64,000 nucleotides of DNA from Lota lota (GCA_026745465.1 JACYXH010000114.1:1058907-1122906); one strand, 5' to 3'. Shown: positions 1 through 38,149, counted from the stretch's first letter. Notes: a model not told the origin generated them from the sequence alone. Numbers and translations are program-made.

Positions 1-817
1 CACCACTTGACCAAACGTCCACACACAAACTGATTTGGTGCCGGAGGTGGTTAAAAGCTGCAAACTGGGCACACATGTACAAGGTGACTGTGGGACTGTA
101 TGGTGTAAAAATCATAGCAATATGCCAAAGACGGCGGAGATATATAATTTTAAGTAAAATATATGCATATTCCCGACGTTTAAACCGCTATAACTATAAC
201 TGTGTCAAAACCACATAGGCTCGGCTGTCTAAGATTGCTAAAAAGAGGAGATTCCATAGTATATCCATGCCAAATTTCAGGTCTATATCTGAAAAAAGAA
301 AGTGGATGATTTGGTTTAAAGTTCGCCTATCTAAACCGAGGCCTCTCTCTAATGCTGGTTGCGCCTTAAAGGGGTACACACATCATTTCTCTAAAGTCAA
401 TTTTGACGGTGGATTGTACCACTGTTATTTAGAAACATGGTTGGAGATGATTTTGATATGTTTACTTCCAGTAAACTTGTTTTTAAGACATATTAATGCC
501 ATTTTACCAAGCTCACCAGTTACGCCATGTGTGGAATACTGCTCCTTCTCAAAATATAGTCTTATCTGCCCTTTGAGATTTACATTTACATGTGGTGGAG
601 TGTGGGGAACATGACTGTGGGGTCGCTGGTTTGAGTCTGAAGTCAACCAAACATATTGTGAGACACGGCACAAAATCAAATTATGTCGGCTTTGATGTAT
701 GCATTAGGCCATGCTCACTATCTATAGGACCCTGTTATTGTTGCTTGCAACTATATGTTAATGTTATTTCATCACTAATATACCAATGTATTTTGTGCTT
801 TTTAATTTTTTTTCCAG
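1..817 (+). other. Intron of jakmip2 (5' edge of window)
   Basis: Intronic sequence upstream of the first visible exon. I see no exon, RNA gene or recognisable mobile element here. Short open frames on both strands have no family resemblance. Confidence 0.6.
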
Positions 818-26056
<25,239 letters not shown>

Positions 26057-26159
26057 AGGATGTGTGATTGTGTGTGCCATCACACAGGTAAGTAGCCTCA
26101 CTGGCTCTCAGAAACATCATGACCATGAGCAGACCATAACAACCCTCTTTGTTTTTATC

Positions 26160-26720
26160 GGGGTAATAACTGAGGGATAGCCTCAACTTGAGTCCAGTGG
26201 TATGCGTAGAAAGTTTCATGACTTAAGGTAAAAGGATATGCTTGCTTAAAGTGTTCATTCTCAATCGCTGTAGCGCCCCCTATGGGCTGATTTGGATTGA
26301 CTTTAGATTGGTTAATTTTGACCCACGTTGCTTTCAGTACACCAAGTTTGGTGATGATTGGCATAAGTTAACCCCGCCTTTTGGCCCCTTAAAGCTGATT
26401 GGACTCATTTTAGCCTCTGGCGGCCATGTTGTTACATGTTATGGGATCCTAAGAAACATTTGTTTACTGTGAGAAAAGACATGTGCACAAAGTTTGATGG
26501 GTTCAGGATATAGGCTTGTCCAAAGTTTGCATTTTCAATCAATTGCTATAGCTCTTGTCTTATTTGGTCAACTTTGGACTGCTGAATATTGACACGTGCC
26601 TTTCAGTAGACCAAGTTTGATGATAAATGGCTTGAGTTAGCCCCTCTTTAAATGTAATTGGACCAACCTTTCCCCCAACTGTCCAAAAGTTGGTCATTTT
26701 ATCACAAAGCCACAACCATT
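26160..26720. repeat. Dispersed repeat, copy 1 (two sub-units)
   Basis: Blocks GATAGCCTCAACTTGAGTCC, TGTAGCGCCCCCTATGGGCT, CACCAAGTTTGGTGATGATT and GTTAACCCCGCCTTTTGGCC recur, diverged, at 26470-26720 and again at 27580-27960. A fish interspersed repeat of unassigned class, inside the putative 3'UTR intron. Confidence 0.6.
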
Positions 26721-27579
26721 GTGATTCCATGCCACGATTGACAAAAATGTGATGTCAACTTTTGTATTGGACATGGGAATCCATCCTAATGTTGATATAA
26801 GCCTTTATGCTTATAGGCGTTTCTAAGACGCACCCTTTTCCGTTTTCATTGGTTACTGGTGGCCATGTTATTTAATGTACAGACTTGCCTTAAACCCAGA
26901 TTAAACTGTTTCGTAGATGGTGTGTACCAAAGGATTTTTCTAAAAACCGAGGACCCTTAGTGTTTTTCCCAATATTCTCAATGGCAGAACATTTTCAGAC
27001 GATTGCGCCACGATTCGACCAAACCGTTTTCTGCGGCCATATTTAGTCACCTTCTACAATTGTGGAAAGTATAAAAAAGTGGCAGGGTGTGTGTAAGAGC
27101 CAAATAAGGACTAATAATAATAATTTTGTTAAAAAGTCATAAGAAATGTATTGGTTTAAAATTTATAATTTAGTAATGTTTAGGTCTGATAACATTTCAG
27201 TATTTAGAGCTTCCAGTCGGATAGAACTACGTCATAGCGTCATTGATTGGACGTAGTTAGTTTAGTTCGAAGTTAGAGACGTGGAAGCAACACAGTTTTT
27301 TGACCGTGCGTACCATGTATGTTTGTATTTCACAAGTAAACATTTAAAAGGAAAACAATTGTGGTTTGCTCGTGTTTCAAATACTGGTTGCAATTAGACT
27401 AACTTCGGAAAAGTGGCAAAGAAGAATTAGAAATGAGGTACGTGCCACTACAGTGTGGGTTTCGCCAGGTGTTTTGGCGAAATGATAATAATAATTTAAA
27501 CTACAAGCAGCATTTATTGGGGACCAAGACTAATACAGATTGATTGGATTGATTGATTTATATGGTTGATAATGTTAGA

Positions 27580-27960
27580 ATAGCCTCAGCTTGGTGATTC
27601 ATGACCATATGTCAAACGGGTGAGGAGTTATGTTTGTGCAAAGTTTCCAATTGATCGCTGTCGTGTCCCCTTTTGTCCTATTTGGATGAACTTTAGCCTG
27701 CTTAATCTTTACCTATCTTCCTTTAACTACACCAAGTTTAGTGATGATTGCTCTAGGTTAACCCCGCCTTTAGGCACCTTAATGTGATTAGGCTAATTTG
27801 GGCGCCCGGCAGCCATGTTGTTTCTTGTCTTGTTCCTGTGGAATATTTGTTCATCGTGAGGAAAGACACATGTAACCAAAGTTTCATGACTGTAGGGGTC
27901 AGAAGATATACTATATTTTGCATTTTCAATTAATTGGTTTAGCACGCCATTATTTGAAAG
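27580..27960. repeat. Dispersed repeat, copy 2
   Basis: Direct-orientation homologue of 26160-26470: AGCCTCAGCTTGGTGATTCA, CACCAAGTTTAGTGATGATT, GTTAACCCCGCCTTTAGGCA and CGGCAGCCATGTTGTTTC are all in the same order. Confidence 0.6.
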
Positions 27961-29136
27961 GCTACAATTGTAAGAATCGACCTACAAGTTTAAAACTGAT
28001 ATTTATTTTAAGTATTGTAAACACAAGTTATTTACTGGGGTTTACCTCATATCTTCGACTATTCAAATCGTGGATAGAAAGACATTGACGTTGTCTTTTA
28101 ATTGCTGAATTGTCATGACAAGAAAATTGTGCGAGTATAACAGTGGGACATTCCATTGGGAGGTTGGCACCTAAATGATTGACACCACAGCATTGCTTGG
28201 CTTCTAGAAAACTTCTAAAAAACTACTTCTGAAGTTTAGCAGCATTTCGAAACCAAGAAAGAAGTTTGAAGAGAAATCATTCTCTGTCGGTACTCGGTAC
28301 TGTATTTTGGCTGTTCTGCTAAATTGAATGGTGCCACATTTGTTCAAAATGCTGAAACGCCTCATTCACACGTATTTTGTGGAATACATGTGAATACACA
28401 TAGCAAGTGTTTCTCCTCTATTTCCTCATTGTACTTTAACTGCCTAGTTGTATGTGAAGTAGATAGGGCGGTCAGCCTTATTGGTCCGATACGGGGAGAC
28501 ATCAAAACGTACCAAAATAATCCCTGCCCAGTTTACCTACCTTTACAAGACATCCAGAGAGGGAAAACATTTGAACGTTTGTGTGTCAATAGATTGACTA
28601 ATACATATTTTATAATATTTTGACCATGCACACTAGAAACCAAGACAGCTGTTATTAACTAAATTAGACACAGACTATTCAAAATATTGAAAAAATTGGG
28701 GAATTTTTTGGCATTATAGTGATTTAAGTGATGGAGATGTTTTTTCAGGGAGACCCTGTTCAAGGGTGTTTTCTTAATTTTTTTAGAGGTAAATATGTTT
28801 TATATGATATTCAACATATCTATGCCAGTTACGCTTGTTATTAGAATAAGAGTGAGAGAAAAGAGGTCCCATGTTTTTGCTAGTCTTCACCAACCAGTTT
28901 GTCAATGTTCTACCCTGCTCCGAACTGAAGTTGCATTATTTCCGTGACACCGATTGTGAGGTCTTTTTGGATGCGTAGAGCTCTGTCTGGGCAGCAGTTG
29001 CTGTTGATGGCCATGTCCAAGAGAAGGTTATGCTTCTCGGACACATATAGTATAATGCCATGAAGTGTGTGGATGTGTGGACTGTGGGGCTAAGTCTGGG
29101 CCGAGGTTAATGTTGGTGGCCGTGTCCGAGAAAGGG

Positions 29137-29215
29137 TTAAAGGAAAACTTTGGGATTTTTCAACCTGGACCCTATTTCGGGTTATTTGGGGTCTACGGGA
29201 CTGATGCGGACAACA
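29137..29215. repeat. Short dispersed repeat
   Basis: AAGGAAAACTTTGGGATTTT, then CAACCTGGACCCTATTTCGG, a block common in fish interspersed repeats. Ends unclear. Confidence 0.4.
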
Positions 29216-29240
29216 GTTTTTGAAATTGGTCCATGTAGGA

Positions 29241-29554
29241 GTGTGTGTGGATGGTGGCTGGTTTAAGCAGCCTCACCTGGCCCGAGTCAGACTGATTGGA
29301 CTCTGGGGCTGGGTGGGGCTGCACACCTGTTGCACATTGAGCAATCAGTGTGCACACGTTAAACCAGCCACCACCACACACACTCAGAGAGAGCTCTCCG
29401 GCATGGCAGCATACCTCATTCCATGCAACCTTTACAATAAACCGGTTCAACATCACCACCCTGTGTCCATTGGTTTGGAGGAGCCCGAGGAAAGTCACCT
29501 AGGTGGAGTGAGAAAGGCCACCTAGGTGGCGTGTAGTAGTGGACATTGCTGCAG
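29241..29554 (+). repeat. Dispersed LTR-like repeat, copy 2
   Basis: The most complete of three copies. The first 142 bp (29241-29382) is flanked by near-perfect inverted repeats, GTGTGTGTGG...TGGTGGCTGGTTTAA against TTAAACCAGCCACCACC...CACACACAC. It continues with CAATAAACCGG, CCACCCTGTGTCC and two CCACCTAGGTGG palindromes (near 29500 and 29519). Either a solo LTR-like unit or a MITE with an attached tail. Confidence 0.6.
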
Positions 29555-30920
29555 CTGTAATCCACGTAAACTGTCTGCAATGAAATCCTTCGGGTAAATA
29601 GCATCCGGTCAATGTACGTTTAAGTGTTTTTGCCACTGACTATGGCTGATTGGACTGATTATTTTAGACTACTGATAAATAAAACGTATTTCTTTACCTT
29701 TCGCTTGATCATGGTCTGTTTGTTATTGTGTCCACCCATGTCCCGCACTATGAGAAGTCTTGCGAGAGTTTAGTTATTTCCGGAAGAGAACGGTGGAAAC
29801 GTGAGAAAGCTGGAGAGAGCAGAGTTTGTTGTGTTGAACTACAGAAAGTGTAGCTTAGTGTTATCTAAAAGATTTGGGTGAAGGAGAGTTTACATTGTAA
29901 TGACAATAGGGAAATATCCTGCAACAATGCAATGAATTTTTAGAGCCAGACATCTCCTTGGACACAATAACAAACAGACCGGATCAAGCGAAAAGTAAAG
30001 ATACAAATTGTATTCCTCTGTAGGGTTCCTTTTCATAATGATGTTATATAATCTTAGCCTGTCTGTGGCAAAGACAAGCATTTTTAGAGGGCGTACATTG
30101 ACGCGGCCCTATTGCCCCAAAGGAGCTCAATACTGGTCAAATTAAAAAAAAGTGTTTAACCGCATTAGTCCATTTCAACACAGTTTGCTTCTGCCGGAGG
30201 CACAGGAATTGAAGTGTTGGGTGCTGCCATTTTACTTGAAGCATTGAACGCTGCTTTAACATCAGAGGAAGGCAGAATACTCATGTGTCTTTTACATTCA
30301 CTTATGTGTTGCTTCGTCTGGCTTTATCCATGGTTGTGTCCGTGGGAATGCGGTCATGTTTGGATTGCTGGTTATGTAAAGAACTACACAAACCGACAAT
30401 TATTTGTATACATTTGGATACGACATTGGTAATTAGAAAGATCTTAAAAAGAACAATGTAATTGTGTGGTACATACGGAGAGTAGAAGTACTGCTGGTGA
30501 AGCCTGCCCTTGTATGTTTGCATGGTAGTTCATCACAATCCCAAATATTGTTTTTAAAAACATAGATGAACACTAACAGCCAAAACAATTGCTACACATC
30601 CAAATAAAAATAAAAGCTTTTGCACTATGTGTATGCTTATAATCATATTTGCTAATTTCTATTGGCTACAAAGAAAATACTACACACGCATCAGGAAGGA
30701 AATGTGCTATTTTGCTTTCCAGTGCCATACCTATTAGTGCTCTCCATTGAGGAAACGCAAATCCAATATGTACTTTTCTTTTTTTGTCACGTTGTATCCT
30801 GGGCAAATAACATATTTTTTTGCTTTTACTTGAATTGATTCATTGATCAATTCATTGATTATTGTGTATCATTCTTACACACAATATTCTAATGTGTCTT
30901 TCTCTTTCCATCTCTTACAG

Positions 30921-31220
30921 GTGGTGTGGTACCCTGGAGGATTTATTTGTGACTGCCGTGTTTTCTGTTTTATTTATTCCATGGCCAAGTGTGAAATGTT
31001 TTCTCCTGTATCGTATCAGTAGTGATGGCTGTGGGTTCTATGGTTGTCAGTGGAAATGAAGTATGGATCCACACTATGGAAGAAGATGAAGAAGAATCTT
31101 TTTTTTGCGAGGGAGATTTTTCTCTCCATCTCTCTCCCACATTCTCACTTTTACTGTGGAGGACATACTTTACGGAACTGCCATCTCCGAGAGAGAGGGA
31201 CTGAAAAACAGTTTCAAAAG
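30921..31220 (+). other. jakmip2: Candidate spliced 3'UTR exon of jakmip2 (3' end not determined)
   Basis: A good acceptor (pyrimidine tract, then TCTCTTACAG) ends at 30920 and is followed by GTGGTGTGGTACCCTGGAGG. It would pair with the donor at 26088. The sequence after it is non-repetitive and does not resemble the repeats around it. The right boundary given is arbitrary. No convincing polyadenylation signal was placed. The link is inferred from the donor/acceptor pair only. Confidence 0.45.
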
Positions 31221-31539
31221 GGAATGATGAGATATAGACTACACACAACTGTCTATCTGCATGGTTCCCCATACAAACACACATGCACACACACAGTATA
31301 TAAATATTGTGTGTATGAAGTATACATACATATAAACACAAACCAGTATGGGTTAAGTTCTCTCTGCCATGCAGGGTTATAATACACAATTTATACCACA
31401 TTGCAAGTATGGATGAGTAAATACTAATTGATAGCTTGTACTAACCAGTAGATCACTCTCTCTTGCTCTCTATATTTTTGAGGAGTTTTCACAGTATTCC
31501 TTCTCCTAATTAACATTCATTAGCCTCTAGGCAGAGCTA

Positions 31540-31840
31540 AGGACCTCTTCTCCACGTATATTGGTGTATCTGAAAACGTGGAATACGTCCATTTGAATAC
31601 AGAAAAAAAGAGTTTTGAAAAATGTCCACCCTGGAAGGAGTTTTTCAAAAACGTTTTCAGTGACCTGAAATGCCGTTTTGGTGTGGACGGGAGGCCAAAA
31701 TACTTTAACATACCCATATATGTGTGGACATGGCTTCAGACTCGAGTCGGGACTTGACTTGGACTCCTCTGCTGTGTGACTTGACTTACTCGAGATTTGA
31801 CTGTTTTGAGACTTGTCTCGCTAGAAACTTGAAAGCATAA
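31540..31840. repeat. Two short dispersed repeats
   Basis: 31560-31725 contains CGTTTTCAGTGACC and GCCGTTTTGGTGTGGACGGG, facing GAAAACGTGGAATACGTCCA. This is a pattern of fish MITEs with 'GTGTGGACG' termini. 31740-31830 carries repeated ACTCGAGTCGGGACTTGACT-like words. Both assignments are tentative. Confidence 0.4.
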
Positions 31841-32009
31841 ATTTGCTCAGATTCTAATGGCTATGATAAAGTATCATTGTTCAGTATCCACAAACATAAA
31901 GCATATGGCTAATAAGCAAGATTGGCAAGGACATTCTCCCTGGCAGCATATAATCCAGTGTACTCACATGTGTAGCTCTGAAAATGCAACTTTACATAAA
32001 CCATGTTTT

Positions 32010-32730
32010 GACCGCAGTAACTTTCCGAAGGAACTAGGAACCTTTGGAGGAACCAGGGTCTAAATTAAGTTAAGGGGACATTGTTTTACCCAGAAAAAAG
32101 TCCCTGCTAGGGGTGTAAGTGCTTTCCAAAAGGGGGTGGGGCTCCCAGCGCTAAACATCTCTTATCAGAGTACTCTAAGCATTTTATTTCAGCCATTTCA
32201 ACATCCGCAGATGTTGGAAACCGTTTTATTGTAGAGTTTGATAGACAATGGTACATGAGATGGTGATCCATGCTGCCATGTAGGAGATCTCCCCGAGTGT
32301 GGGTTTTGATAGCTGGTTTAACCTGTGCACATTGATTACTCAATGCACAACAGGTGTGTAGCCAGCCATCAACCACGCACACTCCACACTGTCTCCAAGA
32401 CATGGATCTATTAAAGAATGCAACCCACTTATCATAATACCCCTCATCTGCAAACTGCCCTTCATTCCACTATTTTACACTTGGATAAAATATCTAACTA
32501 TAATAATTGAATCCTCTAAGTACATAGGCAATTTTGATGAAAGTACGGAGCATTTTCATGTTCTTTATTCGCTATGTGCCTGATGTAAAAGGACCTTAAT
32601 TTGCCTAATCTGCGGGTGTTTAGACAGCGGTGGAAATGCAGAAAACAATGGGCTGAAGGAACCTTTTAGTTCCTTGAAAAGCAGTTCCTGGGAATAAAGT
32701 TTCCTGGTACTTTGGGTGGAAACGCAGCTA
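32010..32730. repeat. Non-autonomous element, copy B, with nested insertion
   Basis: Homologue of 20480-21010. Ends: ACCGCAGTAACTTTCCGAAG at left; AGTTTCCTGGTACTTTGGGTGGAAACGCAG at right (reverse complement begins CTGCGTTTCCACCC). The inverted LTR-like copy 3 (about 32297-32396) is inserted just before the shared block at 32400. Confidence 0.6.
32297..32396 (-). repeat. Dispersed LTR-like repeat, copy 3 (partial)
   Basis: The reverse complement reads TTGATGGCTGGCTACACACC, then TGTTGTGCATTGAGTAATCA and GCACAGGTTAAACCAGCTAT. This matches the palindromic part of copies 1 and 2. It lies within copy B of the non-autonomous element. Confidence 0.6.
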
Positions 32731-33504
32731 TATATCCCTTAAGCTTAGTTTAGCCTGCTGCTGTTTTGCGCAGCTTCTGCCAGCAATGCCTAAAGCTGGA
32801 TGTGGATAATGGGGGGGTTGACTGATGATGACTTGATGAGCCAAGCCAAAGTTATGTTGACTAAATGATTGTTGGAAAAGTAGGCCTAGTTAATAGGCTA
32901 ACTGGTGTAAAATGTTTGTCATACATCACAACAGCCTGCAAGGATTAGGTCCACCCGCCATCAAACCTAGCCAAGTATAGGCTCCAGCTGATAAGGGGAG
33001 CGACAAACAATTAAAAGTCTAAATTACTTTCCCTATATGTAGTAGGGTGTCCGTGAGTCAATACAACAAATTAATTAAAACGAGTAGCCAATCGTTTTTT
33101 CTTCATGGTTAAGTTTTGAGGAATTGCAATACCCCCTGACTGACTTTGACTTGTTCTTAAATCCTAGTTCAATTATTATTATTTTTATTAGTCATAGAGC
33201 TGTTTTGATGATACGTCTAAGATTATGATTCTTTTTTGGTCTGGATACTGTACACCTTACAATAAACTATATTTAATAGGCCTAACCGTGTTTATTTAAC
33301 AAAAATCTTGACTCAATCACCTAATGATTCTACTAATTAATCAACTAATTCTTTTTTATTTTTTCTGCAACGCTGATTGCAAATGTATCAGTGCCAGTAT
33401 TAGTTCTTTTTGTTTGTGTCCACTTTTACTATGAAGACTTAAAACTTTACTTTGACTCAAAGCCCCCCAAATACTTAAAACCAGTTATGCCACTAGGAGA
33501 ACAA

Positions 33505-33530
33505 ACCATCCAGATGGACATCTGGATGGT
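33505..33530. repeat. 26-bp inverted repeat
   Basis: ACCATCCAGATG, two bases GA, then CATCTGGATGGT: 12-bp perfect arms. Isolated. No element around it recognised. Confidence 0.8.
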
Positions 33531-33865
33531 AAAACAGGTTTTGCAGTGGGATGGATTGTCTATGTAGAATCCAAACTGACAGACTCTCAGGTCAGATAAA
33601 GGACCTTAAACCAATGCCACACTGCAGAGATGCATTGTTTATGGCTGCTGGTTATAAGAGAGGAGCTCAGGTTGACTCAGGTCTATGTCGCCAACACGGG
33701 AAAATAAGAGGGAGTACAAAAAACTAAAATGATTATTGGAGAGAGAGTGAGACTGAGACATCCTGTGCACCCAAACTCTATTGATCCTCTGTGCTCCAGT
33801 TTGTATAATCAGCGTCTTTTATTTTTCACTGGAAGAAAAACAAAACACACAAAACTCATCTAATC

Positions 33866-33901
33866 GTGTGTGTGTGTGTGTGTGTATATATGTATATGTG
33901 C

Positions 33902-33941
<40 letters not shown>

Positions 33942-34050
33942 ATATATGTATATGTGCATATGTATATATATGTGTGTTTGTGTATATATATATATGTATA
34001 TGTGCATATGTATATAAATGTATGTATATGTGTATATACTGTATATGTAT
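33866..34050. repeat. Compound (TG)n/(TA)n microsatellite
   Basis: TG repeat, then TATATG-type units with recurring GTATATGTGCATATGTATAT (three times). Cys/Tyr/Ile-rich frames on both strands are artefacts of it. Confidence 0.95.
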
Positions 34051-35165
34051 ATGATTTTCATTTTTCTACAACCCCTCCTCTCCTTCCTCCAGTCAGTGTG
34101 CCCTAATTTTTTTTTTGGCAGTGAGCCCTATTTCATTTGTTCATTTGTTTATACGTACATGTGTCTTGTAGCCTCTCTGCTTTATTTCTGTGAATAGTTG
34201 CACCTCTCTTGTTGACGCCCTCCGGTGGCTTGAGCAGTTGACACACTTGGCAGTGGTTTTGTTTTGATTGTGATGATAGCTGCGAAAAGAGGAAATGTAG
34301 TTATTTGAAGTTTATGAGTGCAAAAGAACTGGAGTATTGCCTTTGAACTCGTTGAGTCCCCTTTTAACTGCCGTTTATCTCTGTGACACATCCTTTCCCG
34401 ATATTCTGTGGTTTTACCATGTATTATTCATACTGTCCAGCAGGTGGGTTAATTGTACCCGTATTTAATTTCAAGTTAACCCAAATATCCTCTTTTTGCC
34501 GTTTTCATTTTTACACTATCCACATTGTATTTATGCCATTACATGGTTTAATAATAGAATGATACTAATACTGAGAAATGGATAAGACAATTTTTCGTTA
34601 AAGATCTGCAGGTGAAATGGCATGTAATGATGGTTTTATTATTACATTAGGTCTAAAAGATGATAATCTGAACTTTCTCCGATTCTTTTTTTTTACTACT
34701 CTTTAAATAACTCAACCCCACTCTTTGCCACTGACATCTGTTATTTTGAAATGCTTCATATTCTAAACAAGCCTCTTGAGACCCCATCCTGATCTCGCGT
34801 TTAAGTTCGACAAAAAAGGAGTGCCTCAGTCTGGAGAGTTAAAACAAACAATGGCGGTAACCAGGGGAAGTATAGCAATCTACAGAGCAGATTCAATATC
34901 AATGTTAAAATATAAACAGAAAATATGCACGGAAGGTTTTTCTCAGAGGAGATGTCTTAAGCATTATTTCCACCTGGATTTGGCAAAAGTGAAGAGCTTC
35001 ACATGTAAATATAATGTGATAGGCTGGAGTTTTTTATTTTTATGTAAGGCAACTCCACACAGCCCTTCCTTTTGCTAACTTGTACTGGATGTCTTGCCGG
35101 AAGACGTTAATTTATATAACGACAATTTCAGTCACATAAGGCTATAAGGCATAATAGGAACTGTA

Positions 35166-35527
35166 TGGGGTGCCATTTGTAAACTTTTGCTGAAAAACAT
35201 GCTTCACTTGTTCCAGATTTAGCTCGAGCTTTGCTTCATTTTTCCCAAATTTAGCAAATAAACACCCCACTAAAATGCACTGCAATTTTCATGTCACTTT
35301 TTCACAAAATTTGAAATTTATGTTAACTCTAAATCTACATCCTAAATTTACATTTTATATCTAAATCTAAAGATCTAGGATTTAGGATGTAGATTGAACA
35401 TATAATTCAAATTTTATAAATGTGAAAAAGTGACAGAATTGCAGTGCATTTGAGGGGTATTTATTTGCTAAATCTGGAACATGTTAAGCGCTTTTTTGAG
35501 TAGCAAAAGTTTACAAACGGCACCCCA
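35166..35527. mobile_element. Foldback MITE with TA target duplication
   Basis: Long imperfect inverted repeats cover nearly the whole element. The left begins TGGGGTGCCATTTGTAAACT and the right ends GTTTACAAACGGCACCCCA. The inner arms match at CACTGCAATTTTCATGTCAC against GTGACAGAATTGCAGTG. The centre contains AAATCTAAAGATCTAGGATTT. TA flanks both ends (35164-35165, 35528-35529). Size and TA site fit a Tc1/mariner-type MITE. No coding content. Confidence 0.85.
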
Positions 35528-38149
35528 TATAACCTTTGCCATATATGTGATATTAAGTGCATAATTGACACACCAATGCGTTTAAAATTAATTTGAAATG
35601 TTTATTTACCACATTCTGAGAAAGATAACTACACTACCCAGAAACCTTGGCGTTCATACTGGCTACTGCTAGCTTAGTACCCTCTACAGTCTATGGTAGC
35701 TCGTAGCTGCCATCTCCCCCAATCAAACTGCACAACTCATTGCTTGCCCTATGATTGCAATCTGGAGCAACACGACGGCATGATCATCGATGTGACAGCA
35801 GAAAGCAGTAGTCGTTTTGTTAACCAGCTTCAGTCTAGCGATGAGCACGTTGTAGTTATTTAAGTCATATTTCAAATTAACATTTCCCCATACACTCCCA
35901 TACCATTTTTTCAAATTTGTGGCACCAGCTGTTTCTCATTAAAGTGTGCGGGGCTTACCCAGCCCTACTGCTACCCAGCCAAGGCCAAACTGATTGTTGT
36001 GAATTGTTGTGAAACACAAGCTTGAATATCTGGATGGTCTCAAGAGGCTACTTTAAAAGTAGCCAAATATGAACCTCCTAATTTATATTGACGGTATTGC
36101 GAAGTGTTTACATTGACTTCCAGGTAAAAAGGGTCAAGGCATTCTGTTCAGTTAGAGCAGTGGGGCTGGTGACTTTGAATAGAAAAGAAAGGGAAAAGGC
36201 CAAATCCTTGTGTTTGGGGTTTTCGAGGCACAGTTAAAAGCTGTTTTAGGTTTCCAGTTCAAAACGTCAAAGGTGTTCAACAGCAAACTTTGGATACAGA
36301 AAGTAAACAGGGTTACTTTACACCTTTAAAAAGATTTTACGTTATTTACATGTTATTTAATACACTTAAAATATTTTCCAGGGAGCGGAAGATGCTCCAG
36401 CCTCGTGAGACCAACCCAATCTCGCGAGTTCACATTTTCTAAATCGCTGTAGATCAGTCTGTTTAATTTAAAAAAACAATAGTGGCACCAAGGAAAGTGC
36501 AGCAATCAAATCAGTTTTTATCCGAAATAGACTGACTAACGATGATAAAGTTATTGTACATCGAAGGCTTTTCTCTAGTTAGAATATGTTTTGGCTTTAC
36601 TTCCAACCGTATTTGACAAGAGCGAAGCGAGCACAACGTCAGCGAGTTTATTGAGAAACGTAAGGCTGTGGCAATATTTGGAAATCAATTGCTGCCCATA
36701 TTATTGACATGATATTCATTGCGAAACGCAACCATGAATATCAGATAGGTCTGACAAGGCTAAATATATTTCAGCTCAGAGATAAACATGTTGAGGGGGC
36801 AGAGCTTACAGATGACAGATGAGAAAACAAACACCCTTATTATGTACAATGCACTCGTGAACATAACAATTATTGGTATGTCCAAAGCGTGTAGACCGAT
36901 TCCATGTTCTATCTTATCATAACTCGGCTGTGTGGGTGGCGTGAGTGCGGGGGGGGGTTTTGGGAGTGTCGACGGTGAGATGAGGCATGCAGGACGGTTT
37001 ACAAGAATGTTTACTGCTGGCCAGCATTTTAAATGTTTGGGAATATATCAGTTATAGGATGTAATTTTATTGATAACTTATTAAAATCACTATCGATCAG
37101 CATTGACTACAGATCCAGGTAAGTTTAAGCTATGAGTTAGTTGAATGTTATGTATTGCAACTTTAACCAGTTCTCTAGGCTGTTTTGTGGTCCATGCAGT
37201 ATCCTCCCCTATGGATGCAGATTTGTGTCAATAAAATCAAACAATGGACCCCTGAAAAACCCCACCTACGCGTAGGTTTGTGTCAGAACTGCAAACTAAG
37301 AGTCAAGAGCTGGCAGCATATATGCAAAAACAGTGAGGGCAAAAGTCTGGTCAGTGAGAAAGAAGCAGAGGGGACTGTACAACAAATGTAAAAAAACATG
37401 TTTTCAACCAAATAATTTGTTTGCAAGTTATACGTTTTACTTTTTAAATGTAAAAAACAATGAAGCAAAATTAAATTTTGCTTTGTTTTATTCTCCTTGA
37501 AATTCTTATTTTTGTTTTCTTATATTGACACAAATCTGATTCCATATTCCCCTCCCTTGAAACACACACAATGCACACCAAAAATTTAACTAAAGGGGTT
37601 TACTAAGATAGAGGTTCTTTATCTCAAGACTTAACAAATAAATCACAGGCAATGGCTTAAAGTGGAACGGAAACTAAATTGGAAGTGAAGGTCAATGTAG
37701 GAATGTTTTTCCACTTTTTACTATGGTACTGTGCCCCAACTGTGTCCGTAGTCAACATTGAAGTTATGTTTTTATTTTATGTTTTACAAATTAAGTATTT
37801 TGCTGTTAGGGTGTCACTATTTAGATAAATGTACATGTCACCAGAGTGGTTTGCGCTTACAGTACAGTCTATAAAGCCATGTGTAGAGCACAGACACATG
37901 GAATAATCAGGTTAAAAATATCAAAGAGAGAGGTTTGGGCAATGCCTAGTGTGTATTAGAAGACCAAGGTGATAGAAAAACATTCATCCATGAATCCATA
38001 CCAACATCCATACTTTGCTAAAACAAACTCATAAGATACTCACCCTGAGATATCGACCATGGTTAGCTCATTATGGGCTGGCTGTGGTCATATTGTCAAT
38101 GAATAAGATCGCTGAACTTTAGGCTGTTTGGCTTCAGCACCAAGTTCTA

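Larger units (their letters stand above)
26088..30920 (+). other. Putative 3'UTR intron of jakmip2
   Basis: Holds the two repeat copies (26160-26720, 27580-27960) and the repeats at 29137-29215 and 29241-29554. At 27230-27480 and 28000-29130 I see nothing I can name. No coding exon found. Confidence 0.5.

Noticed and set aside
28324-28623. 99-residue plus-strand frame
   Set aside because: Composition and context look intronic. No recognisable domain.
33781-34106. Cys/Tyr/Ile-rich small proteins
   Set aside because: Translation of the TG/TA compound microsatellite.
37185-37391. 68-residue frame with CQNC and CK motif
   Set aside because: No family resemblance, no splice sites supporting an exon, short enough to occur by chance.
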